A stretch of DNA of 64,000 nucleotides from Yeguia hominis (GTDB lineage: Bacteria; Bacillota; Clostridia; Oscillospirales; Acutalibacteraceae), in the NCBI RefSeq assembly GCF_014384705.1, contig NZ_JACRSN010000008.1, forward strand, positions 1-64,000. Direction: 5' to 3'. Below are positions 25,280-33,094 of the stretch, piece after piece. Within the stretch, counting starts at the first letter, position 1. Each line of letters starts with the position of its first letter. The position numbers were made by a program, and so were the translations under genes. The notes beneath the pieces are model-generated. The model was not told where the DNA came from, made no database searches, and saw nothing but the letters and a program-made list of their open reading frames with translations.

Positions 25280-27415
25280 TTATTGGCGTTTTATAATAAC
25301 AGGTAATCTCTCACCCATTCGGCATAATAATTCATTGCTTATACTGTTGGAATTTTTGGCAACGACATCAGCAGAAAGATCGGTGCAGCCATCCGTATCT
25401 ATCAAAGTTGCAATATCACCGACTGCTATTCCTTCTGCATCTGTTATATCAATGGCAAGCTGATCCATACAGATACGACCTATCACGGGAACAATGTACT
25501 GACCTATCAATGCTCTGCCATTGCCGTTCGATAAACTTCTCGGAAATCCATCGCCATATCCGATTGGCAGAATTGCAATTCGACTGTTACGCTCTGCGAC
25601 AAAGCTCCTGCCATATCCAACAGAGTCTCCTTTTTCAATCTGCCGTATCAGCACAACTCGGCTTTTTAAGGATAAGACGGGACGCAGATCGAGTTGAAGT
25701 TCTATATTATCATCCGGCAAAGATTTAACCCCATACAAGGCTACGCCTGTTCTGACATAGCTACATTTAAGCTCTGGGTAATTCAAGAAACCGTAACTAC
25801 TTTGAATATGCAATTTAGGAATATTTATACCAGATTTTTTCAGATGATCAATGAGATTATAAAAGCCATCAATTTGTCCTCTTGTAAATGCAATATCGTC
25901 AGGCATACTGCTATCCGAGCAGCATAAATGTGTAAAGATACCACATATATTTAAATTTTTCATTGTAAAAACCTTTTCCACATCCAAAAAGTCAGCACTC
26001 GGTATTCCCAGCCTGTGCATACCCGTATCTATTTTGATATGGGCGTTTACCATCACTCCCTGCCTGTTCAGCGCATTTGCATATTCAAAGCTAATCAGAG
26101 TTTGTATCAAATTATATTTTTTCAATTCAGAAGCACGATCAATGCTTGTATATCCAAGTATAAGTATTTCCCCACGAATACCATATTTTCTCAAGCTAAT
26201 GCCCTCGTCTATTGTTGCAACAGCAAACGCCCGAACTCCGATTTTTTCAAGGTGGGTTGAAATTTCATAAGCTCCGTGTCCGTATGCCTGAGCTTTTACA
26301 ACTGCCATCAATTCGCATTTCGGCGGCATAGCCTTTCTTAATGTTTTTACATTGTGTTCCAAATTGTTCAAATCAATTTCTATATATGCTCTATCTGTAT
26401 CGTTATCATACCTTACCTTTTTTGGTCTGTATTTATTCCACAATACCGTTGTTGCTATACCAAACGCTACCGATGATAAGCAAACTATTAAATAATGAAT
26501 AATGCTATTATCAACGAGCAAATTCTCTAAATGAAGCAACTTTGCAAACAACCGTATGATTACAATCATCATTGGATGTATAATATAAATAATCAGAGAG
26601 GATGTTCTAAGCCATATAATGCGTTTACCCTTAAAATGCAGGATAATATTGAAAAGGAAATACATACACGGCAACAAAAATATATACATACTATCATGCC
26701 GTTGCAGATTACAAAAGTGTAGTGTAAGAGCTTCTATAAACATCAAAACAAAACTAATACTAAATCCGCAAATACTTTTTCTAAATTCAATTTTGTGACG
26801 ATTATCAGCTATAAGCCCTCCAAGTACAAAGAAAATAGGGGCGAAGAAAATACCGTTTCTTGTATGGTCTGAGATTTGAAAAATCAAATTATAAAATCCG
26901 TCTAAAATACCGATTTTTTCGGATAATCCATAATAGCTATCACCAAACAGACCGATAAAATAGAGAATCCCTGTCATGATCAAGGCTGCCCCATAGTCAA
27001 ACTTTCTGACCAAATACCACGCAATCGTAGCGCCAATGATAGATGCAGGCAGATACCACAAATGATATAAAGTACCGTCGAAAACAATATCCTTGATAAT
27101 GTTTGGCAAAAGGTTGTCCATTCTGAAATAACCGTTATATATGTTGATAGGTATGTATATCAGCATAGCTACTCCATAAATAAGAGCAGTCTTTTTCACG
27201 AACATCCATAATTTACTGTTGTTATAAGCATATCTTGAAATCAGAAAGAACCCGGATGTCATAAAAAAGAATGGAACAGCAACACGAGCTATAATTCGTG
27301 TCAACATAAAGTCGCCTGTTTCGCTGAAAGAACCAAGCGGGGAAGTGTGTATTGCAATTATCAATAGTGCGGCGATAAACCTGAAATAGTCAATGCCCGT
27401 ATAGTTCTTGTTCAT
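25280..27415 (-). CDS. vanT: Membrane-bound serine racemase VanT (VanG type)
   Basis: VanT makes D-Ser for the altered peptidoglycan precursor. It is a two-domain protein of about 711 residues. The first 330 form an acyltransferase-3-like membrane domain with about ten helices. From about 345 an alanine-racemase domain has PLP-binding Lys in AVVKAQAYGHGAYEI and the C-terminal GRICMDQLAIDITD and catalytic Tyr region GYGRSF. ATG 27415 has GGAGGAAG before it; the frame extends eight codons upstream, overlapping vanXY. Last gene of the operon. The membrane part is thought to take up L-Ser. Confidence 0.95.
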   Translation of the reverse strand: MNKNYTGIDYFRFIAALLIIAIHTSPLGSFSETGDFMLTRIIARVAVPFFFMTSGFFLISRYAYNNSKLWMFVKKTALIYGVAMLIYIPINIYNGYFRMDNLLPNIIKDIVFDGTLYHLWYLPASIIGATIAWYLVRKFDYGAALIMTGILYFIGLFGDSYYGLSEKIGILDGFYNLIFQISDHTRNGIFFAPIFFVLGGLIADNRHKIEFRKSICGFSISFVLMFIEALTLHFCNLQRHDSMYIFLLPCMYFLFNIILHFKGKRIIWLRTSSLIIYIIHPMMIVIIRLFAKLLHLENLLVDNSIIHYLIVCLSSVAFGIATTVLWNKYRPKKVRYDNDTDRAYIEIDLNNLEHNVKTLRKAMPPKCELMAVVKAQAYGHGAYEISTHLEKIGVRAFAVATIDEGISLRKYGIRGEILILGYTSIDRASELKKYNLIQTLISFEYANALNRQGVMVNAHIKIDTGMHRLGIPSADFLDVEKVFTMKNLNICGIFTHLCCSDSSMPDDIAFTRGQIDGFYNLIDHLKKSGINIPKLHIQSSYGFLNYPELKCSYVRTGVALYGVKSLPDDNIELQLDLRPVLSLKSRVVLIRQIEKGDSVGYGRSFVAERNSRIAILPIGYGDGFPRSLSNGNGRALIGQYIVPVIGRICMDQLAIDITDAEGIAVGDIATLIDTDGCTDLSADVVAKNSNSISNELLCRMGERLPVIIKRQ

Positions 27416-28172
27416 TGTTCTTCCTCCATACGGTGACAATAAAACCGTCTATGTTATTTCCTGATATTTGGTTAACATAGTTTTCTTCTATATTGATTGT
27501 AGTTTCATTGTTGTTTGCAGGAACATAATATATTTCAATCTCGGTTTCACAAACTGCGGTGAATATAAGCCTGCTATTATCCCGATAATTTTTTATAAAT
27601 TCTGCATATTCTTCAAGGGAAAAAACTTGCTCTGTAATTATTTTTGAATGTGGATATCCTACATATCGAAAATGCCAAGGTTCATGTGAAATTCCTGTTA
27701 TACTTTCTTTATCCTTGGCATAGCGCTCAATAAAACCGTAATCGGGTGCTGCCTGCCTAAATTCTTCACAAATACCGCCATACGGGAAATCAGGACGGAT
27801 AAAATCTATGTCCGGCTTGTTCAGTCCTAAATCAATCGCAAGTCCTGTTTGATGTTCGCTGTGATTTGGCAAAGCAACATACTTTCGTGTAAACTCCTCT
27901 CCGTTATCTTTAAGAGAAGTATTATATATATTTACTTGTTCCTCTAAGGTTCGATATCCGCTTACAGGAACAATAGCGTTCCCTGATGAAATCTTTTGGA
28001 ATATAAGCTGTAATGCGTTGGCAGCTTCACGGCTCAAAAGGGTTTCTTCATAGCGGCTGTTAAGAGAAACATAAAACTTTCTGCTGTTATCTCTGTACGG
28101 ATGCCGAGCATTTACAAGCAGCAGATCACCTTGATATATTTGTTCTTTTCTTAGAGTTACTGTTTTCATCAT
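27390..28172 (-). CDS. vanXY: VanXY-type D,D-dipeptidase/D,D-carboxypeptidase
   Basis: A 260-residue zinc peptidase that removes D-Ala-ending dipeptides and pentapeptides, so that only D-Ala-D-Ser precursors remain. The VanY-type catalytic site is complete: SGYRTLEEQ, SEHQTGLAIDLG (zinc His and Asp) and the general-base Glu plus His in HEPWHFRYVG. No signal peptide, as expected for a cytoplasmic VanXY. The C-terminal 60 residues are an extension of uncertain role. The start overlaps the vanG stop. Confidence 0.93.
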   Translation of the reverse strand: MMKTVTLRKEQIYQGDLLLVNARHPYRDNSRKFYVSLNSRYEETLLSREAANALQLIFQKISSGNAIVPVSGYRTLEEQVNIYNTSLKDNGEEFTRKYVALPNHSEHQTGLAIDLGLNKPDIDFIRPDFPYGGICEEFRQAAPDYGFIERYAKDKESITGISHEPWHFRYVGYPHSKIITEQVFSLEEYAEFIKNYRDNSRLIFTAVCETEIEIYYVPANNNETTINIEENYVNQISGNNIDGFIVTVWRKNNEQELYGH

Positions 28173-29218
28173 TCCACATACAGACTTATCAGCTTGTCCA
28201 ACATATCCGCAAAGGACAGACCGATACCTTTCATCATATTTGGATAGCGACTGTGGGAGGTAAGTCCCGGTATGGTATTCACTTCATTAAAAATGATCTC
28301 ATTGGAAGGTGTATAAAACATATCTACCCTCGCAAAGCCGGAACAGCCCAAAGCCTTATATATCGCTACCGCTGTTTCCTGTACCCGTTTTTCTTCTTTT
28401 GGAGAAAGTCTTGCAGGCATATGGATTTTTGAAGTTTTTAAGGTATATTTTTCTGTATAGTCAAAGAAACCGTTTGACAGTTCAATTTCATCTATTCGTC
28501 CAACCGTTAGGTTGTCGATACCGAGTATGGCGCAGCCTACCTCAAATCCACCTATTGCTTCTTCAACGATGACTTCTGTATCGTGTTCAAAGGCTGATTC
28601 TATGGCGGTATTTATTTCTGCTTGCTCAGTTACTTTTGTAATACCAAAAGACGAGCCTGCACGAACCGGTTTTACGAAAAGCGGATAGGAAAGCTCTGTC
28701 TCGATTTTTTTCAAAGCCGTATTCTTTTCAGAGCGTTTGAAAGTTACCGATTTCGGAACTTTTACTCCGGCAAGGCTTACGAGCTTGTGCGCTCTATCCT
28801 TATCCATACAGAGAGCCGAAGCAAGCGTATTGCAGCCGATCACAGGAATACCCGAAAGTTCAAACATTCCTTGAAGTGTGCCATCCTCTCCGTTTTTGCC
28901 GTGTAAAATTGGGAAAACCAAATCTATATGAACAGCAGTGTATTGATCCTCGTCAAATTCCCAAATGCCCTTTTGAGAGTGACTTACAGATACGGTCACA
29001 GGATAGAGATTGTCCCGATCCCCGCTCCAAGTATTATTTGCTATGTTCTCATACCGACCTTTGTAGTGATACCAGTCCCCGTTTCGAGTGATTCCTATGG
29101 GGATAATGTCATACTTATCATGATTGATATTTTCAAACACGGAAAATGCCGATTGTAATGACACCTCGTACTCTGTTGAATTGCCTCCAAAAATAACTGC
29201 TATTTTTTTCTTTTGCAT
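28169..29218 (-). CDS. vanG: D-alanine--D-serine ligase VanG
   Basis: The ligase that makes D-Ala-D-Ser, giving low-level vancomycin resistance. About 349 residues with ATP-grasp layout: IAVIFGGNSTEYEVSLQS at the N-terminus, KPVRAGSSFGITKV, and EKYTLKTSKIHMPARL, the omega-loop form found in D-Ser rather than D-Lac ligases (EKY...PA). The metal site is in FNEVNTIPGLT. ATG 29218 has GAGGTG before it and follows the vanW stop by one base, indicating coupling. Operon order vanY-W-G-XY-T matches the vanG type. Confidence 0.95.
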   Translation of the reverse strand: MQKKKIAVIFGGNSTEYEVSLQSAFSVFENINHDKYDIIPIGITRNGDWYHYKGRYENIANNTWSGDRDNLYPVTVSVSHSQKGIWEFDEDQYTAVHIDLVFPILHGKNGEDGTLQGMFELSGIPVIGCNTLASALCMDKDRAHKLVSLAGVKVPKSVTFKRSEKNTALKKIETELSYPLFVKPVRAGSSFGITKVTEQAEINTAIESAFEHDTEVIVEEAIGGFEVGCAILGIDNLTVGRIDEIELSNGFFDYTEKYTLKTSKIHMPARLSPKEEKRVQETAVAIYKALGCSGFARVDMFYTPSNEIIFNEVNTIPGLTSHSRYPNMMKGIGLSFADMLDKLISLYVE

Positions 29219-29219
29219 T

Positions 29220-30044
29220 TTACACACCTCTTTCTTCAATTTTTATATCATCGGGTAGCTTATAGGCTATTTCGCATTGATTGACATACAATTCTTTTTC
29301 CGTCTGCCTACCAGTCAGTTTGTCTTTTTCTGTACGACAAACAGAAGCTATTTGATATATTTTTTCCTCTCGCTTGAAATAGGAAACAGACGAATTAAAA
29401 ACCGTATATTCAATATTTACGGAACTTTGCGACAAAATTCGACCATACATATATTTATCATCAAAGCTAATCTCAATCTGGAAAGTATTGTCCGTATCGT
29501 TGCGGATTTTTAAATCTAACCACCCTTCGTAGATTGTCGCATCAGTTCCGCAAGGTAAATCTTCTGTTGTGGATGGAAATGACTCAACAGCGTGTCCGTG
29601 TCGCTCAACAACTGTAAGAGGTGTGTGTAAAAAAAGCCAAAATAACATATTGCTTAATTGACACAAACCTCCACCATAAGAGCCGACAATCTTTCCGTCA
29701 ACAAGGTTTAATCCGTCCTTATATTTCTCGTGGTGGTCTGCCCATCGTACAAGCTGCCAAAAAGAAAATGTTTCATTTGGCTCAATAATCACCTTATTGA
29801 TTGTTCTTGCGGCAAGTTTAAGATTATGTACCTTGTTAATTTGATATTTCATATCAAATCCACTGTTTTCATTCAGCATAAGTGATGAAGTTTCAAATAC
29901 CGTATTAGGCAATAGTGCCTCAGATTTACTTTTGGCGTATTTGTTTCCGTCTATCAGCATTTCTAAATAGAACAGTTTTTTCCTTTGCCATTTACGGATA
30001 GGAAGTAAAAAGGGAAACACCTGTGTCAGTCTTTTTCTTTTCAT
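29220..30044 (-). CDS. vanW: VanW family protein
   Basis: A 274-residue accessory protein of vanB and vanG operons, of unknown function. The VanW core is clear: GSYGGGLCQLSNMLFW, HGHAVESFPS and a C-terminal beta domain. N-terminal basic residues but no clear signal peptide. It is between vanY and vanG, one base from the ligase gene. Confidence 0.93.
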   Translation of the reverse strand: MKRKRLTQVFPFLLPIRKWQRKKLFYLEMLIDGNKYAKSKSEALLPNTVFETSSLMLNENSGFDMKYQINKVHNLKLAARTINKVIIEPNETFSFWQLVRWADHHEKYKDGLNLVDGKIVGSYGGGLCQLSNMLFWLFLHTPLTVVERHGHAVESFPSTTEDLPCGTDATIYEGWLDLKIRNDTDNTFQIEISFDDKYMYGRILSQSSVNIEYTVFNSSVSYFKREEKIYQIASVCRTEKDKLTGRQTEKELYVNQCEIAYKLPDDIKIEERGV

Positions 30045-30056
30045 AAATTCACCCTC

Positions 30057-30776
30057 TTAGTTTGTTTCTCCCAGATATTCTTCAAGGCATATTCCTCGTT
30101 TGTATATTTCGGTAGCCGCATTAACACCGACATATCGGTAATGCCATGGCTCGTTGGCTATACCTGTGATTGCAACTTTATTCTCTGGATAGCGATATAT
30201 AAACCCATAGCGATAGGCATTTTGAGCGAGCCAGTTATAAACCTCATAACCATATGAATTTATGCCATCAGCATTTATATCAACGCCAAGACCAAGTTGA
30301 TGTTCACTTGTTCCCGGAATAGCAACCCAGCGTTCTGTTTCTGTTTTTGCGTCGGATTCAGAATATCCTTTTTCGATATACTCCGCCATTGATTCATCGT
30401 ATATTTGCTGTTGCTCCTGCTCTGTTCTGTAGCCGGAGGCAACAACAGGATATACACCATCATCCCTCATATCATCAAACATTTTCTGAAGCTGAGGGTA
30501 TATTCTGCTGTCCACGCATTGTCCGTTTGATAGTTCTGTTAAATCGATTTCACTGTCAGTTTCAAGGGGATGCCATTTATTCACCAGTATCAAGCACCAT
30601 TCTCCATCTGCTTCATTTTCATTACCAAAATCAATGGAAGGCAATGATGCCTTGTTGTATATATCTGTCCCTGCAAAACGCTGAACAAAGATGCAGGCTA
30701 ATGCTATCAGTAAAATCAGGATGCAGATAAATAAGTGGGGACGGCGTTTCTTGGTTTGTTGGGTATGAGTTGACAT
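30057..30776 (-). CDS. vanY: Membrane-anchored D,D-carboxypeptidase VanY
   Basis: Removes the terminal D-Ala of pentapeptide precursors, lowering vancomycin binding. 239 residues: basic N-terminus, membrane anchor (LFICILILLIALACIFV, about 15-31) and a peptidase M15B domain with SGYRTEQEQ, SEHQLGLGVDI and EPWHYRYVG zinc and base residues. The frame is complete, unlike the frameshifted vanY described for the E. faecalis vanG prototype. ATG has GGAGG seven bases before. It is the first gene of the resistance transcript. Confidence 0.94.
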   Translation of the reverse strand: MSTHTQQTKKRRPHLFICILILLIALACIFVQRFAGTDIYNKASLPSIDFGNENEADGEWCLILVNKWHPLETDSEIDLTELSNGQCVDSRIYPQLQKMFDDMRDDGVYPVVASGYRTEQEQQQIYDESMAEYIEKGYSESDAKTETERWVAIPGTSEHQLGLGVDINADGINSYGYEVYNWLAQNAYRYGFIYRYPENKVAITGIANEPWHYRYVGVNAATEIYKRGICLEEYLGETN

Positions 30777-30797
30777 CGTTTTTCCTCCCTGATAAGC

Positions 30798-30857
30798 TAA
30801 AAAAGCACGCTTGCTTTTGGTACTATAAGTGTACCAAAAGCAAGCGTGCTTTTTTTT
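30798..30857. terminator. 19-bp perfect hairpin between vanS and vanY, with a -10-like loop
   Basis: GCACGCTTGCTTTTGGTAC (30805-30823) is the exact complement of 30831-30849, around a seven-base loop, with an A-run on the left and T8 on the right, so it can terminate on either strand. On the minus strand the loop contains TATAGT (30822-30827), a possible -10 of the vanY promoter. Transcripts starting there would lack the left arm and escape the terminator (inference). Confidence 0.8.
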
Positions 30858-30871
30858 CGTTTCCCCACAAG

Positions 30872-30914
30872 AGTTTCCTATGTTTTCCTGCGGAATTTCT
30901 TACGATTTTCCTAC
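30872..30914 (-). promoter_or_regulatory. Putative VanR-binding repeats upstream of vanY
   Basis: Four near-copies of TTTCCT on the plus strand (30874, 30884, 30896 as TTTCTT, 30907), spaced 10-12 bases. This helical phasing is typical of OmpR-family activators. They end about 45 bases upstream of the TATAGT element, and no good -35 box is seen, as expected for an activator-dependent promoter. Confidence 0.5.
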
Positions 30915-32056
30915 AGGAGCGGAAGAGTGACTGTAAATTCTATTTGCTCATTTTCACTTTTTGCGGTAATTGTTCCGTTATGAAGCTCAACGATTTCTTT
31001 TGCAACTGCAAGACCCAATCCTGCACCTCCGCTTCTGGAACTTCGTGCAACATCAAGACGATAAAACTGTTCAAAAATGCGTACAAGCTTTTCTTTTGGA
31101 ATGGTATTGCCGCAATTGGTAAACTGAATACACAAATTTTCACCGTTTTGTTTTACAGCAATATGAATCGTGCTGTCATCAAAGCTATAATTCACTGCAT
31201 TTCTCAGCAGATTATCAAAAACGCGCTGCATCTTATTGACATCGCACTTTATCATAGTGTCTGGGGCTATTTCAAGCTCACATTTTAAATTCTTCTCTAA
31301 AAACATTGGTTTGAACTCGTATGTAAGTTGTTCAAGCATACGGGTCAAATTGACCCTGCTGTACTCAAGAGTGATATTAGAAAGATTAAACCGCGTGATT
31401 TCAAAAAATTCGTTAATTAAATCCTCAAGATGTTCTGCTTTTTCCAAAGAAATTGACAAATACTTTTCTCTTAATTCTTCGGAAATTTTGTTTTCGTCCC
31501 GCAGCAAAGTTAAATACCCAATTACTGAGGTGAGAGGGGTTTTCAAATCGTGGGCAAGATAAACAACAAGGTCATTTTTCCGCTGTTCTGAAAGCTCTGC
31601 TGCCAGTTTTCGTTGTTCAAGAGTATGCTTAATATGATTGATTTTCTTTTCGATTGCAGTTAATTCAGAAGGCAAAACAATATCTCCTGAATTTTCTTCT
31701 ATCAGAGCATCTATACTACGGTTAATTTCTTTGAAATACTTGGAAAATTCATTTAGATAAAAGCGCAAAATAATTGCAAATAACAGTAAGGAAAGCACTA
31801 CGAAGAAAAGACCCATATAATCTCTAATATATATTGAATATACATTATAAGCTCGGTCATAATCATGGTAGACAAAATTATCCAAAAAACCCACAAAAGT
31901 GTCTGCTATGTGCCCTTTTAAAAATAGAGAGTACAAGGCTGCTAAAAAAGCAAACGCAAAAAACAACATTCCAAAAGTTCTAATCAATAATTTGTTTTTA
32001 AGAAGACGATAATCATCTCTTTCGCTATTTCTTTTATTTTTCAATGGTATATCCAA
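30911..32056 (-). CDS. vanS: Sensor histidine kinase VanS
   Basis: Detects glycopeptide and controls VanR. 381 residues: two membrane helices (about 28-48 and 78-98) with a short external loop, a HAMP-like linker, DHp His in LVYLAHDLKTPLTSVIGYL (about 162-180), and ATPase boxes LLRNAVNYSF and RSGGAGLGLAVAKEI. The start overlaps vanR; two TTG codons (32056, 32044) are candidates and no ATG is near. Cotranscribed with vanU and vanR. Confidence 0.93.
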   Translation of the reverse strand: MDIPLKNKRNSERDDYRLLKNKLLIRTFGMLFFAFAFLAALYSLFLKGHIADTFVGFLDNFVYHDYDRAYNVYSIYIRDYMGLFFVVLSLLLFAIILRFYLNEFSKYFKEINRSIDALIEENSGDIVLPSELTAIEKKINHIKHTLEQRKLAAELSEQRKNDLVVYLAHDLKTPLTSVIGYLTLLRDENKISEELREKYLSISLEKAEHLEDLINEFFEITRFNLSNITLEYSRVNLTRMLEQLTYEFKPMFLEKNLKCELEIAPDTMIKCDVNKMQRVFDNLLRNAVNYSFDDSTIHIAVKQNGENLCIQFTNCGNTIPKEKLVRIFEQFYRLDVARSSRSGGAGLGLAVAKEIVELHNGTITAKSENEQIEFTVTLPLL

Positions 32057-32741
32057 CTCCCCACACAGTTTTTATAAATTTCGGTTTTTTTGCAGGCTCA
32101 TTAAGCTTTTCCCTCAATCTTCCGATATGAGCCATAACAGTATTATTGTTATCAAGGTACTGCTCGCCCCAAACATTTTCAAACAATTCTTCAGACGGTA
32201 TAACTTTTCCTCTGTTCTCACATAAGTACCAGAGGATAGAAAACTCAATAGGTGTCAAAGTAACCTCTTTTCCATACAAAGTACATTTGTGAGTATTCTT
32301 GTTTATAATAAGTCCTCTTACATCATGTTCTGCAAGGGGAGCATCTATTTCCTTGGTATTAGCCGCATTATTATAACGAACATAACGGCGAAGTTGCGTT
32401 TTTACTCTTGCTACAACCTCCAAAGGATTGAAAGGTTTTGTAATGTAATCATCAGCTCCAATGGTAAGTCCCATAATTTTATCAGTATCCTCAACTTTTG
32501 CCGTCAGAATTATAATAGGATAAAAATACTGTTCTCTGATTTTCTGACAAATACGAAATCCATCAATATCTGGAAGCATTACATCTAAAATTGCCAAATC
32601 CATTTTTTGCGTTTCAATACATTCCAAAGCATCCAGACCATTATAAAATTTATGTACCGTGTAACCATCATTTTTAAGATATACCTCTATTAGATCGGCT
32701 ATCTCCTTTTCATCGTCTACTATTAAAATTTGTTCACTCAT
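32034..32741 (-). CDS. vanR: Response regulator VanR
   Basis: OmpR-type activator of the van genes, about 235 residues from ATG 32741 (GGAG eight bases before). Receiver: DDEKEIADL, phospho-Asp in LAILDVMLPDIDGF, Lys in TKPFNPLEV. The winged helix begins near 130, with LTPIEFSILWYLC and VMAHIGRLREKL. It follows the vanU stop by one base. Its targets probably include the repeats at 30872-30914. Confidence 0.95.
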   Translation of the reverse strand: MSEQILIVDDEKEIADLIEVYLKNDGYTVHKFYNGLDALECIETQKMDLAILDVMLPDIDGFRICQKIREQYFYPIIILTAKVEDTDKIMGLTIGADDYITKPFNPLEVVARVKTQLRRYVRYNNAANTKEIDAPLAEHDVRGLIINKNTHKCTLYGKEVTLTPIEFSILWYLCENRGKVIPSEELFENVWGEQYLDNNNTVMAHIGRLREKLNEPAKKPKFIKTVWGVGYTIEK

Positions 32742-32742
32742 T

Positions 32743-32958
32743 TTATTGCTCCTTAATTTCCGGCACAGCTTCCATAATATCGCCAAAGTCACAGTTTAGA
32801 TATTCGCATATATCAAGCAAAACAGGAAGTGTGACATTTTCGTTTTTCCCAAGTTTAGCAAAAGTGCTTTTGCTTGCACCAACCGCCACTCTTAATTGAC
32901 TTTTTTTCATCCCTTTATCTATAAGCAGTTTCCAAAGCTTATTATAACAAACTTTCAT
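32743..32958 (-). CDS. vanU: VanU, small HTH regulator of the vanG operon
   Basis: A 71-residue XRE/Cro-type regulator: MKVCYNKLWKLLIDKGMKKS, then the HTH ATSKSTF-like VGASKSTFAKLG. vanU is the hallmark first gene of vanG-type operons and fine-tunes the regulatory promoter. GGAGG lies seven bases before ATG. Confidence 0.92.
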   Translation of the reverse strand: MKVCYNKLWKLLIDKGMKKSQLRVAVGASKSTFAKLGKNENVTLPVLLDICEYLNCDFGDIMEAVPEIKEQ

Positions 32959-32988
32959 TTCGTTCCTCCGAATAGACTTATTAACTCT

Positions 32989-33017
32989 ATCATAGCACTT
33001 AAATCGCTAAAACACAA
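32989..33017 (-). promoter_or_regulatory. Promoter of vanU-vanR-vanS
   Basis: On the minus strand TTGTGT (33012-33017), 17-base spacer, TATGAT (32989-32994), about 30 bases before the vanU start. Confidence 0.7.
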
Positions 33018-33060
33018 GTGTTTGGTTTGCATTTGCAGACTTTTTTGAAAAGCGTATGTA

Positions 33061-33087
33061 TTCGGCTGTTTAATACAAACAGCCGAA
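33061..33087. terminator. Hairpin between the conjugation module and the van operon
   Basis: TTCGGCTGTTT (33061-33071) pairs with AAACAGCCGAA (33077-33087). It lies just past the stop of the CHAP gene, without a long T-run. Confidence 0.55.
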
Positions 33088-33094
33088 ATGAATT

